Below, piece after piece: positions 11,663-24,259 of a stretch of 60,000 bases of DNA. The notes beneath the pieces are model-generated. The model was not told the origin of the DNA. It did no database searches and saw nothing but the letters and a program-made list of their open reading frames with translations. The stretch comes from Membranipora membranacea (taxonomy: Eukaryota > Bryozoa > Gymnolaemata > Cheilostomatida > Membraniporidae), in assembly GCA_914767715.1 (NCBI GenBank), contig OU612068.1, positions 10,728,001-10,788,000 on the forward strand. The letters are read 5' to 3'. The translations under genes and the position numbers were made by a program. Numbering within the stretch: position 1 is the stretch's first letter; the number at the start of each line of letters is the position of its first letter.

Positions 11663-12194
11663 GAATTTTGTCAATTTCTATCAAAATACCTCGATAGAAT
11701 ACGCATCGTCACAGGGAGCTAGTATTTTATATGAGATATAGGGACGTCGTTGCGAACCTCAAAACAGAGTTTCAAGCGTTTCTAAGTCAGTAAAGAATTC
11801 TGCCCAATTATTGGCTAATTTCCCAGGACCGTACCGATTGATTTTTGTCAATTTCTATCAAAATACCTCGATAGATTACGCATCTTCACAGGGAGCAAAG
11901 ATTTTACATGAGATATAGGGACGTCGTTGCGAACCTCAAAACAGAGTTTCAAGCGTATCTAAGCCAGTAAAGAATTCTGCCCAATTATTCGCTTATTTCC
12001 CAGGACCGTACCGATTGATTTTTGTCAATTTCTATCAAAATACCTCGATAGAATACGCATCGTCACAGGGAGCTAATATCTTATATGAGATATAGGGACG
12101 TCATTGCGAACCTCAAAACAAAGTTTCAAGCGTTTCTAAGCCAGTAAAGAATTCTGCCCAATTATTGGCTAATTTCTTCAGGACCATACCTATC
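11663..12194 (+). repeat. 532-bp three-monomer tandem duplication, copy 1
   Basis: Three units (178x3 minus two single-base deletions) carry gctagtatttt at 11718, two accgattgattt sites, gattacgcatcttcac, gcttatttcccagg, and gctaatatcttatatg with cttcaggaccatacc. All recur 532 bp on. A further related gctagtatttt unit lies near 14207. Confidence 0.9.
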
Positions 12195-12726
12195 GAATTT
12201 TGTCAATTTCTATCAAAATACCTCGATAGAATACGCATCGTCACAGGGAGCTAGTATTTTATATGAGATATAGGGACGTCGTTGCGAACCTCAAAACAGA
12301 GTTTCAAGCGTTTCTAAGTCAGTAAAGAATTCTGCCCAATTATTGGCTAATTTCCCAGGACCGTACCGATTGATTTTTGTCAATTTCTATCAAAATACCT
12401 CGATAGATTACGCATCTTCACAGGGAGCTAAGATTTTACATGAGATATAGGGACGTCGTTGCGAACCTCAAAACAGAGTTTCAAGCGTATCTAAGCCAGT
12501 AAAGAATTCTGCCCAATTATTCGCTTATTTCCCAGGACCGTACCGATTGATTTTTGTCAATTTCTATCAAAATACCTCGATAGAATACGCATCGTCACAG
12601 GGAGCTAATATCTTATATGAGATATAGGGACGTCATTGCGAACCTCAAAACAAAGTTTCAAGCGTTTCTAAGCCAGTAAAGAATTCTGCCCAATTATTGG
12701 CTAATTTCTTCAGGACCATACCTATC
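12195..12726 (+). repeat. 532-bp three-monomer tandem duplication, copy 2
   Basis: This directly adjoins copy 1 with the same ordered variants (gctagtatttt at 12250). The main difference I saw is gctaagattttacatg here against gcaaagattttacatg in copy 1. Such near-identity implies a recent duplication. Confidence 0.9.
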
Positions 12727-15159
12727 GATTTTTGTCAATTTCTATCAAAATACCTCGATAGAATACGCATCGTCACAGGGAGCTAAGATTTTACATGAGA
12801 TATAGGGACGTCGTTGCGAACCTCAAAACAGAGTTACAAGCGTTTTTAAGCCAGTAAAGAATTCTGCCCAATTATTGGCTAATTTCCCCAGGACCGTACC
12901 TATCGAATTTTGTCAATTTCTATCAAAATACCTCGATAGAATACGCATTGTCACAGGGAGCTAATATTTTATATGAGATATAGGGACGTCATTGCGAACC
13001 TCAAAACAGAGTTTCAAGGGTTTCTAAGCCAGTAAAGAATTCTGCCCAATTATTGGCTAATTTCCCCAGGACCGTACCTATCGATTTTTGTCAATTTCTA
13101 TCAAAATACCTCGATAGAATACGCATCGTCACAGGGAGCTAATATTTCATATGAGATATAGGGACGTCGTTGCGAACCTCGAAACAGAGTTACAAGCGTT
13201 TCTAAGCCAGTAAAGAATTCTGCCCAATTATTGGCTAATTTCCCCAGGACCGTACCTATCGACTATTGTCAATTTGTATCAAAATACCTCGATAGAATAC
13301 GCATCGTCACAGGGAGCTAATATTTTACATGAGATATAGGGGCGTCGTTGCGAACCTCAAAACAGAGTTTCAAGGGTTTCTAAGCCAGTAAAGAATTCTG
13401 CCCAATTATTGGCTAATTTCCCGAGGACCGTACCTATCGATTTTTGTCAATTTCTATCAAAATACCTCGATAGAATACGCATCGTCACAGGGAGCTAATA
13501 TTTCATATGAGATATAGGGACGTCGTTGCGAACCTCGAAACAGAGTTACAAGCGTTTCTAAGCCAGTAAAGAATTCTGCCCAATTATTGGCTAATTTCCC
13601 AGGACCGTACCGATCGATTTTTGTCAATTTCTATCAAAATACCTCGATAGAATACGCATCGTCACAGGGAGCTAATATCTTATATGAGATATAGGGACGT
13701 CATTGCGAACCTCAAAACAAAGTTTCAAGCGTTTCTAAGCCAGTAAAGAATTCTGCCCAATTATTGGCTAATTTCTTCAGGACCGTACCTATCGATTTTT
13801 GTCAATTTCTATCAAAATACCTCGATAGAATACGCATCGTCACAGGGAGCTAAGATTTTACATGAGATATAGGGACGTCGTTGCGAACCTCAAAACAGAG
13901 TTTCAAGCGTATCTAAGCCAGTAAAGAATTCTGCCCAATCATTGGCTAATTTCCCCAGGACCGTACTGATCGATTTTTGTCAATTTCTATCAAAATACCT
14001 CGATAGAATACGCATCGTCACAGGGAGCTAATATTTTATATGAGATATAGGGACGTTGTTGCGAACCTCGAAACAGAGTTACAAGCGTTTCTAAGCCAGT
14101 AAAGAATTCTGCCCAATTATTGGCTAATTTCCCCAGGACCGTACCTATCGAATTTTGTCAATTTCTATCAAAATACCTCGATAGAATACGCATCGTCACA
14201 GGGAGCTAGTATTTTATATGAGATATAGGGACGTCGTTGCGAACCTCAAAACAGAGTTTCAAGCGTTTCTAAGTCAGTAAAGAATTCTGCTCAATTATTG
14301 GCTAATTTCCCAAGAACCGTACCTATCGATTTTTGTCAATTTCTATCAAAATACCTCGATAGAATACGCATTGTCACAGGGAGCTAATATTTTATATGAG
14401 ATATAGGGACGTCGTTGCGAACCTCAAAACAGAGTTTCAAGCGTTTCTAAGCCAGTAAAGAGTTCTGCCCAATTATTGGCTAATTTCCCCAGGACCGTAC
14501 CTATCGACTATTGTCAATTTGTATCAAAATACCTCGATAGAATACGCATCGTCACAGGGAGCTAATATTTTACATGAGATATAGGGACGTCGTTGCGAAC
14601 CTCAAAACAGAGTTTCAAGCGTATCTAAGCCAGTAAAGACTTCTGCCCAATTATTGGCTAATTTCTTCAAGACCATACCTATCGATTTTGGTCAATTCCT
14701 ATCAAAATACCTCGATAGAATAGACATCGTCACAGGGAGCTAATATTTTATATGAGATATAGGGACGTCATTGCGAACCTCAAAACAAAGTTTCAAGCGT
14801 TTCTAAGCCAGTAAAGAATTCTGCCCAATTATTGGCTAATTTCTTCAGGACCGTACCTATCGATTTTTGTCAATTTCTATCAAAATACCTCGCTAGAATA
14901 CGCATCGTCACAGGGAGCTAAGATTTTACATGAGATATAGGGACGTCGTTGCGAACCTCAAAACAGAGTTTCAAGCGTATCTAAGCCAGTAAAGAATTCT
15001 GCCCAATTATTGGCTAATTTCCCCAGGACCGTCCCTATCGATTTTTGTCAATTTCTATTAAAATACCTCGCTAGAATACGCATCGTCACAGGGAGCTAAT
15101 ATTTTAGATGAGATATAAGGACGTCATTGCGAACCTCAAAACAGATTTTCAAACGTTTC

Positions 15160-15871
15160 TAAGCTAGTAAAGAATTCTGCCCAATTATTGGCTATTTTCC
15201 CAAGGACTGTACCTATCGATTTTTGTCGATTTCTTGCAAAATACCTAGATCAAAAACGCATCGTCACAGGGAGCTACTATTTTAGATGAGATATGGGGAC
15301 GTCATTGCGAACTTCAAAACAGATTTTCAAACGTTTCTAAGCTAGTAAAGAATTCTGCCCAATTATTGGCTATTTTCCCAAGGACTGTACCTATCGATTT
15401 TTGTCGATTTCTTGCAAAATACCTAGATCAAAAACGCATCGTCACAGGGAGCTAATATTTTAGATGAGATATCGGGACGTCATTGCGAACCTCAAAACAA
15501 AGTTTCAAGCGTTTCTAAGCCAGTAAAGAATTCTGCCCAATTATTGGCTAATTTCTTCAGGACCGTACCTATCGATTTTTGTCAATTTCAATCAAAATAC
15601 CTCGATAGAATACGCATCGTCACAGGGAGCTTAGATTTTACATGAGATATAGGGACGTCGTTGCGAACCTCAAAACAGAGTTTCAAGCGTATCTAAGCCA
15701 GTAAAGAATTCTGCCCAATTATTGGCTAATTTCCCCAGGACCGTACCTATCGATTTTTGTCAATTTCTATCAAAATACCACGATAGAATACGCATCGTCA
15801 CAGGGAGCTAATATTTTAGATGAGATATAGGGACGTCATTGCGAATTTCAAAACAGAGTTTCAAACGTTTC
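15160..15871 (+). repeat. 712-bp four-monomer higher-order unit, copy 1
   Basis: The four-monomer order is: B unit with ctactattttag and atatgggg; B unit with gagatatcggg leading into caaagtttc and cttcagg; A unit with the rare gagcttagatttta (15629); and B unit with gaatttcaaaac. The rare gcttag recurs at 16341, exactly 712 bp later. Block P has this region only once, so the extra copies arose after P and Q separated, or were lost from P. Confidence 0.9.
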
Positions 15872-16583
15872 TAAGCTAGTAAAGAATTCTGCCCAATTAT
15901 TGGCTATTTTCCCAAGGACTGTACCTATCGATTTTTGTCGATTTCTTGCAAAATACCTAGATCAAAAACGCATCGTCACAGGGAGCTACTATTTTAGATG
16001 AGATATGGGGACGTCATTGCGAACTTCAAAACAGAGTTTCAAACGTTTCTAAGCTAGTAAAGAATTCTGCCCAATTATTGGCTATTTTCCCAAGGACTGT
16101 ACCTATCGATTTTTGTCGATTTCTTGCAAAATACCTAGATCAAAAACGCATCGTCACAGGGAGCTAATATTTTAGATGAGATATCGGGACGTCATTGCGA
16201 ACCTCAAAACAAAGTTTCAAGCGTTTCTAAGCCAGTAAAGAATTCTGCCCAATTATTGGCTAATTTCTTCAGGACCGTACCTATCGATTTTTGTCAATTT
16301 CAATCAAAATACCTCGATAGAATACGCATCGTCACAGGGAGCTTAGATTTTACATGAGATATAGGGACGTCGTTGCGAACCTCAAAACAGAGTTTCAAGC
16401 GTATCTAAGCCAGTAAAGAATTCTGCCCAATTATTGGCTAATTTCCCCAGGACCGTACCTATCGATTTTTGTCAATTTCTATCAAAATACCACGATAGAA
16501 TACGCATCGTCACAGGGAGCTAATATTTTAGATGAGATATAGGGACGTCATTGCGAATTTCAAAACAGAGTTTCAAACGTTTC
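15872..16583 (+). repeat. 712-bp four-monomer higher-order unit, copy 2
   Basis: Same order of four units as copy 1, differing by single bases (for example cagagtttcaaacg near 16030 against cagattttcaaacg near 15320). gcttag is at 16341. Confidence 0.9.
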
Positions 16584-17165
16584 TAAGCTAGTAAAGAATT
16601 CTGCCCAATTATTGGCTATTTTCCCAAGGACTGTACCTATCGATTTTTGTCGATTTCTTGCAAAATACCTAGATCAAAAACGCATCGTCACAGGGAGCTA
16701 CTATTTTAGATGAGATATGGGGACGTCATTGCGAACTTCAAAACAGATTTTCAAACGTTTCTAAGCTAGTAAAGAATTCTGCCCAATTATTGGCTATTTT
16801 CCCAAGGACTGTACCTATCGATTTTTGTCGATTTCTTGCAAAATACCTAGATCAAAAACGCATCGTCACAGGGAGCTAATATTTTAGATGAGATATCGGG
16901 ACGTCATTGCGAACCTCAAAACAAAGTTTCAAGCGTTTCTAAGCCAGTAAAGAATCCTGCCCAATTATTGGCTAATTTCTTCAGGACCGTACCTATCGAT
17001 TTTTGTCAATTTCAATCAAAATACCTCGATAGAATACGCATCGTCACAGGGAGCTAAGATTTTACATGAGATATAGGGACGTCGTTGCGAACCTCAAAAC
17101 AGAGTTTCAAGCGTATCTAAGCCAGTAAAGAATTCTGCCCAATTATTGGCTAATTTCCCCAGGAC
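16584..17165 (+). repeat. 712-bp higher-order unit, partial copy 3
   Basis: This repeats the first three-plus units of the 712-bp order. It then leaves it where ccgtccctatcaattttt replaces ccgtacctatcgattttt and gctaag replaces gcttag. From there it rejoins the order seen in block P at about 7.63 kb. Confidence 0.85.
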
Positions 17166-18800
17166 CGTCCCTATCAATTTTTGTCAATTTCTATCAAAAT
17201 ATCTCGCTAGAATACGCATCGTCACAGGAAGCTAAGATTTTACATGAGAAATAGGGACATCGTTGCGAACCTCAAAACAGAGTTTCAAGCGTATCTAAGC
17301 CAGTAAAGAATTCTGTCTAATTATTGGCTAATTTCCCCAGGACCGTACCTATCGATTTTTGTCGATTTCTTGCAAAATACCTAGATCAAAAACGCATCGT
17401 CACAGGGAGCTACTATTTTAGATGAGATATGGGGACGTCATTGCGAACTTCAAAACAGATTTTCAAACGTTTCTAAGCTAGTAAAGAATTCTGCCCAATT
17501 ATTGGCTATTTTCCCCAGGACTGTACCTATCGATTTTTTGTCGATTTCTTGCAAAATACCTAGATCAAAAACGCATCGCCACAGTGAGCTAATATTTTAG
17601 ATGAGATATAGGGACGTCATTGCGAACCTCAAAACAGAGTTTCAAGCGTTTCTAAGCTAGTAAAGAATTCTGCCCAATTATTGGCTAATTTCCCCAGGAC
17701 CGTACCTATCGATTTTTGTCGATTTCTTGCAAAATACCTAGATCAAAAAACGCATCGTCACAGGGAGCTAATATTTTAGATGAGATATAGGGACGTCATT
17801 GCAAACTTCAAAACACAGTTTCAAACGTTTCTAAGCTAGTAAAGAATTCTGCCCAATTATTGGCTATTTTCCCCAGGACCGTACCTATCGATTTTTGTCG
17901 ATTTCTTGCAAAATACCTAGATCAAAAACGAATCGTCACAGTGAGCTAATATTTTAGATGAGATATAGGGACGTCATTGCGAACCTCAAACAGAGTTTCA
18001 AGCGTTTCTAAGCTAGTAAAGAATTCTGCCCAATTATTGGCTATTTTCCCCAGGACCGTACCTATCGATTTTTATCGATTTCTTGCAAAATACCTAGATA
18101 GAAAACGCATCATTACAGGGAGCTAATATTCTAGATGAGATATAGAGACGTCATTGGGAACCTCAAAACAGAGTTATAAGCGTTTCTAAGCTAGTAAAGA
18201 ATTCTGTCTAATTATTGGCTATTTTCCCCAGGACCATACCTATCGGTTTTTGTCGATTTCTTGCAAAATACCTAGATCAAAAATGCATCATCACAGGGAG
18301 CTAATATTTTAGATGAGATATAGGGACGTCATTGCGAACTTCAAAACAGAGTTTCAAACGTTTCGAAGCTAGTAAAGAATTCTGCCCAATTATTGGCTAT
18401 TTTCCCCTGGACCGTACCTATCGGTTTTTGTCGATTTCTTGCAAAATACCTAGATCAAAAACGCATCGTCACAGTGAGCTAATATTTTAGATGAGATATA
18501 GGGACGTCATTGCGAACCTCAAAACAGAGTTTCAAGCGTTTCTAAGCTAGTAAAGAATTCTGCCCAATTATTGGCTAATTTCCCCAGGACCGTGCCTTTC
18601 GATTTTTGTCGATTTCTTGCAAAATACCTAGATCAAAAACGCATCGTCACAGGGAGCTAATATTTTAGATGAGATATAGGGACGTCATTGCAAACTTCAA
18701 AACACAGTTTCAAACGTTTCTAAGCTAGTAAAGAATTCTGCCCAATTATTGGCTATTTTCCCCAGGACCGTACCTATCGATTTTTGTCGATTTCTTGCAA

Positions 18801-19510
18801 AATACCTAGATCAAAAACGCATCGTCACAGTGAGCTAATATTTTAGATGAGATATAGGGACGTCATTGCGAACCTCAAAACAGAGTTTCAAGCGTTTCTA
18901 AGCTAGTAAAGAATTCTGCCCAATTATTGGCTAATTCCCCCAGGACCGTACCTATCGATTTTTGTCGATTTCTTGCAAAATACCTAGATCAAAAACGCAT
19001 CGTCACAGGGAGCTAATATTTTAGATGAGATATAGGGACGTCATTGCGAACTTCAAAACAGAGTTTCAAACGTTTCGAAGCTAGTAAAGAATTCTGCCCA
19101 ATTATTGGCTATTTTCCCCAGGACCGTACCTATCGATTTTTATCGATTTCTTGCAAAATACCTAGATCAAATACGCATCGTCACAGGGAGCAAATATTTT
19201 AGATGAGATATAGGGACGTCATCGCGAACCTCAAAACAATTTCAAGCGTATCTAAGCCAGTAAAGAATTCTGCCCAATTATTGGCTAATTTCCCCAGGAC
19301 CGTTCCTATCGATTTTTGTCAATTTCTATCAAGATACCTCGCTAGAATACGCATCGTCACAGGAAGCTAAGATTTTACATGAGACATAGGGACGTCGTTG
19401 CGAACCTCAACACAGAGTATCAAGTGTATCTAAGCCAGTAAAGAATTCCGTCCAATTATTGGCTAATTTCCCCAGGACCGTACCTATCGATTTTTGTCGA
19501 TTTCTTGCAA
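18801..19510 (+). repeat. 710-bp four-monomer tandem duplication, copy 1
   Basis: Markers are gctaattccccca (18931), gtttcgaagc (19073), gcatcgtcacagggagcaaat, catcgcgaacctcaaaacaatttc (a 2-bp deletion, which makes the unit 710 and not 712), caagatacctcgc (19331), and acagagtatcaagtg with aattccgtcc. All recur 710 bp later. Confidence 0.92.
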
Positions 19511-20220
19511 AATACCTAGATCAAAAACGCATCGTCACAGTGAGCTAATATTTTAGATGAGATATAGGGACGTCATTGCGAACCTCAAAACAGAGTTTCA
19601 AGCGTTTCTAAGCTAGTAAAGAATTCTGCCCAATTATTGGCTAATTCCCCCAGGACCGTACCTATCGATTTTTGTCGATTTCTTGCAAAATACCTAGATC
19701 AAAAACGCATCGTCACAGGGAGCTAATATTTTAGATGAGATATAGGGACGTCATTGCGAACTTCAAAACAGAGTTTCAAACGTTTCGAAGCTAGTAAAGA
19801 ATTCTGCCCAATTATTGGCTATTTTCCCCAGGACCGTACCTATCGATTTTTATCGATTTCTTGCAAAATACCTAGATCAAATACGCATCGTCACAGGGAG
19901 CAAATATTTTAGATGAGATATAGGGACGTCATCGCGAACCTCAAAACAATTTCAAGCGTATCTAAGCCAGTAAAGAATTCTGCCCAATTATTGGCTAATT
20001 TCCCCAGGACCGTTCCTATCGATTTTTGTCAATTTCTATCAAGATACCTCGCTAGAATACGCATCGTCACAGGAAGCTAAGATTTTACATGAGACATAGG
20101 GACGTCGTTGCGAACCTCAACACAGAGTATCAAGTGTATCTAAGCCAGTAAAGAATTCCGTCCAATTATTGGCTAATTTCCCCAGGACCGTACCTATCGA
20201 TTTTTGTCGATTTCTTGCAA
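19511..20220 (+). repeat. 710-bp four-monomer tandem duplication, copy 2
   Basis: This abuts copy 1 with the same ordered variants (gctaattccccca at 19641, caagatacc at 20041). The copies appear almost identical. Homology ends at 20221, where gcaaaacacctag replaces gcaaaatacctag. Block P has only one equivalent stretch (9.4-9.7 kb). Confidence 0.92.
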
Positions 20221-20879
20221 AACACCTAGATCAAAAACGCATCGTCACAGGGAGCTAATGTTTTAGATGAGATATAGCGACGTCATTGCGAACCTCAAAA
20301 CAGAGTTTCAAGCGTTTCTAAGCTAGTAAAGAATTCTGCCCAATTATTGGCTATTTTCCCCAAGACCGTACCTATCGATTTTTATCGATTTCTTGCAAAA
20401 TACCTAGATAGAAAACGCATCGTTACAGGGAGCTAATATTTTAGATGAGATATAGAGACGCCATTGCGAACCTCAGAACAGAGTTTCAAGCATTTCTAAG
20501 CTAGTAAAGAATTCTGCCCAATTATTGGCTAATTTCCCCAGGACCGTACCTATCGATTTTTATCAATTTCTTGCAAAATACCTAGATAGAAAACGCATCG
20601 TTACAGGGAGCTAATATTTTAGATGAGATATAGAGACGTCATTACGAACCTCAAAACAGAGTTTCAAGCGTTTCTAAGCTAGTAAAGAATTCTGCCAAAT
20701 TATTGGCTAATTTCCCCAGGACCGTACCTATCGATTTTTATCGATTTCTTGCAAAATACCTAGATAGAAAACGCATCGTTACAGAGAGCTAATATTTTAG
20801 ATGAGATATAGAGACGTCATTACGAACCTCAAAACAGAGTTTCAAGCGTTTCTAAGCTAGTAAAGAACTCTGCCCAATT

Positions 20880-22481
20880 ATTGGCTAATTTCCCCAGGAC
20901 CGTACCTATCGATTATTGTCAATTTCTATCAAAATACCTCGCTAGAATACGCATCGTCACAGGGAGCTAATATTTTATATGAGATATCGGGACGTCATTG
21001 CAAACCTCAAAACAAAGTATCAAGCGTTTCTAAGCCAGTACAGAATTCTGCCCAATTATTGGCTAATTTCCCCAGGACCGTACCTATCGATTTTTGTCGA
21101 TTTCTTGCAAAACACCTAGATCAAAAACGCATCGTCACAGGGAGCTAATATTTTAGATGAGATATAGGGACGTCATTGCGAACCTCAAAACAGAGTTTCA
21201 AGCGTTTCTAAGCTAGTAAAGAATTCTGCCAAATTATTGGCTATTTTCCCCAAGACCGTACCTATCGATTTTTATCGATTTCTTGCAAAATACCTAGATA
21301 GAAAACGCATCGTTACAGGGAGCTAATATTTTAGATGAGATATAGAGACGCCATTGCGAACCTCAAAACAGAGTTTCAAGCATTTCTAAGCTAGTAAAGA
21401 ATTCTGCCCAATTATTGGCTAATTTCCCCAGGACCGTACCTATCGATTTTTATCGATTTCTTGCAAAATACCTAGATAGAAAACGCATCGTTACAGGGAG
21501 CTAATATTTTAGATGAGATATAGAGACGTCATTGCGAACCTCAAAACAGAGTTTCAAGCGTTTCTAAGCTAGTAAAGAATTCTGCCCAATTATTGGCTAA
21601 TTTCCCCAGGACCGTACCTATCGATTTTTATCGATTTCTTGCAAAATACCTAGATAGAAAACGCATCGTTACAGGGAGCTAATATTTTAGATGAGATATA
21701 GAGACGTCATTACGAACCTCAAAACAGAGTTTCAAACATTTCTAAACTAGTAAAGAATTCTGCCCAATTATTGGCTATTTTCCCCAGGACCGTACCTATC
21801 GATTTTTATCGATTTCTTGCAAAATACCTAGATAGAAAACGCATCGTTACAGGGAGCTAATATTTTAGATGAGATATAGAGACGTCATTACGAACCTCAA
21901 AACAGAGTTTCAAGCGTTTCTAAGCTAGTAAAGAATTCTGCCCAATTATTGGCTAATTTCCCCAGGACCGTACCTATCGATTTTTATCGATTTCTTGCAA
22001 AATACCTAGATAGAAAACGCATCGTTACAGGGAGCTAATATTTTAGATGAGATATAGAGACGTCATTACGAACCTCAAAACAGAGTTTCAAACATTTCTA
22101 AACTAGTAAAGAATTCTGCCCAATTATTGGCTATTTTCCCCAGGACCGTACCTATCGATTTTTATCGATTTCTTGCAAAATACCTAGATAGAAAACGCAT
22201 CGTTACAGGGAGCTAATATTTTAGATGAGATATAGGGACGTCATTGCGAACCTCAAAACAGAGTTTCAAGCGTTTCTAAGCTAGTAAAGAATTCTGCCCA
22301 ATTATTGGCTATTTTCCCCAGGACCGGACCTATCGATTTTGATCGATTTCTTGCAAACTACCTAGATAGAAAACGCATCGTTACAGGGAGCTAATATTTT
22401 AGATGAGATATAGAGACGCCATTGCGAACCTCAAAACAGAGTTTCAAGCATTTCTAAGCTAGTAAAGAATTCTGCCCAATT
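20880..22481 (+). repeat. 1602-bp nine-monomer duplication, copy 1
   Basis: This is a nine-monomer order with A-type gattattgtcaatttc and cctcgctag, then gagatatcggg with caaagtatc (21015), gcaaaacacctag, ctgccaaattattgg (21231), a run of agagacgcc/agagacgtc C units, and gtttcaaacatttctaaac. The same order restarts 1602 bp later (ctgccaaatt at 22833). Confidence 0.87.
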
Positions 22482-23726
22482 ATTGGCTAATTTCCCCAGG
22501 ACCGTACCTATCGATTATTGTCAATTTCTATCAAAATACCTCGCTAGAATACGCATCGTCACAGGGAGCTAATATTTTATATGAGATATCGGGACGTCAT
22601 TGCAAACCTCAAAACAAAGTATCAAGCGTTTCTAAGCCAGTACAGAATTCTGCCCAATTATTGGCTAATTTCCCCAGGACCGTACCTATCGATTTTTGTC
22701 GATTTCTTGCAAAACACCTAGATCAAAAACGCATCGTCACAGGGAGCTAATATTTTAGATGAGATATAGGGACGTCATTGCGAACCTCAAAACAGAGTTT
22801 CAAGCGTTTCTAAGCTAGTAAAGAATTCTGCCAAATTATTGGCTATTTTCCCCAAGACCGTACCTATCGATTTTTATCGATTTCTTGCAAAATACCTAGA
22901 TAGAAAACGCATCGTTACAGGGAGCTAATATTTTAGATGAGATATAGAGACGCCATTGCGAACCTCAAAACAGAGTTTCAAGCATTTCTAAGCTAGTAAA
23001 GAATTCTGCCCAATTATTGGCTAATTTCCCCAGGACCGTACCTATCGATTTTTATCGATTTCTTGCAAAATACCTAGATAGAAAACGCATCGTTACAGGG
23101 AGCTAATATTTTAGATGAGATATAGAGACGTCATTGCGAACCTCAAAACAGAGTTTCAAGCGTTTCTAAGCTAGTAAAGAATTCTGCCCAATTATTGGCT
23201 AATTTCCCCAGGACCGTACCTATCGATTTTTATCGATTTCTTGCAAAATACCTAGATAGAAAACGCATCGTTACAGGGAGCTAATATTTTAGATGAGATA
23301 TAGAGACGTCATTACGAACCTCAAAACAGAGTTTCAAACATTTCTAAACTAGTAAAGAATTCTGCCCAATTATTGGCTATTTTCCCCAGGACCGTACCTA
23401 TCGATTTTTATCGATTTCTTGCAAAATACCTAGATAGAAAACGCATCGTTACAGGGAGCTAATATTTTAGATGAGATATAGGGACGTCATTGCGAACCTC
23501 AAAACAGAGTTTCAAGCGTTTCTAAGCTAGTAAAGAATTCTGCCCAATTATTGGCTATTTTCCCCAGGACCGGACCTATCGATTTTGATCGATTTCTTGC
23601 AAACTACCTAGATAGAAAACGCATCGTTACAGGGAGCTAATATTTTAGATGAGATATAGAGACGCCATTGCGAACCTCAAAACAGAGTTTCAAGCATTTC
23701 TAAGCTAGTAAAGAATTCTGCCCAAT
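22482..23726 (+). repeat. Nine-monomer duplication, shortened copy 2 (two monomers missing)
   Basis: This begins as a copy of 20880 onward at offset 1602. By the rare accggacctatcg with gcaaactacc (22324 and 23570) the offset has become 1246. The difference, 356, is exactly two monomers, so one pair of C units was lost from this copy or gained in the other. It ends where ggctactttccccaagac appears near 23732. Confidence 0.85.
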
Positions 23727-24259
23727 TATTGGCTACTTTCCCCAAGACTGTACCTATCGGTTTTTGTCAATTTCTTGCAAAATACCTAGATCAAAAACGC
23801 ATCGTCAGAGTGAGCTAATATTTTAGATGAGATATAGGGACGTCATTGCGAACCTCAAAACACAGTTTCAAGCGTTTCTAAGCTAGTAAAGAATTCTGCC
23901 CAATTATTGGCTATTTTCCCAAGGACCGTACCTATCGATTTTTATCGATTTCTTGCAAAATACCTAGATCAAATACGCATCTTCACAGGGAGCAAATATT
24001 TTAGATGAGATATAGGGACGTCATTGCGAACCTCAAAACAAAGTTTCAAGCGTTTCTAAGCCAGTAAAGAATTCTGCCCAATTATTGGCTAATTTCTTCA
24101 GGACCGTACCTATCGATTTTTGTCAATTTCTATCAAAATACCTCGATAGAATACGCATCGTCACAGGGAGCTAAGATTTTACATGAGATATAGGGACGTC
24201 GTTGCGAACCTCAAAACAGAGTTTCAAGCGTATCTAAGCCAGTAAAGAATTCTGCCCAA

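Larger units (their letters stand above)
11201..14762 (+). repeat. Second A-type domain with one-base-short monomers
   Basis: The units return to the A signature (cctcgatagaatacg, aagccag). Several are 177 bp long because aatttcccagg has lost one c (about 11822, 12000, 12354, 12532, 13600). Other local variants are gctagtatttt, accgattgattt, gcttatttcccagg, cctcgaaacag and cgactattgtcaatttgtatc. No B/C unit was seen until the block beginning near 14763 and its first B unit near 15090. Confidence 0.8.
14763..24256 (+). repeat. Expanded block Q (longer partner of 6.8-11.4 kb)
   Basis: This contains the ordered markers of block P but is about 4.8 kb longer. The offset changes are +1424 (two extra 712-bp units, 15.2-17.2 kb), +534 (three monomers, about 18.3-18.8 kb), -178 (one monomer lost near 19.2 kb), +710 (tandem copy at 19.5-20.2 kb), and +2314 in total by 23.8 kb (13 monomers, including the 1602-bp duplication). 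Each step is a whole number of monomers after allowing for known 1-3 bp indels. Confidence 0.85.
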
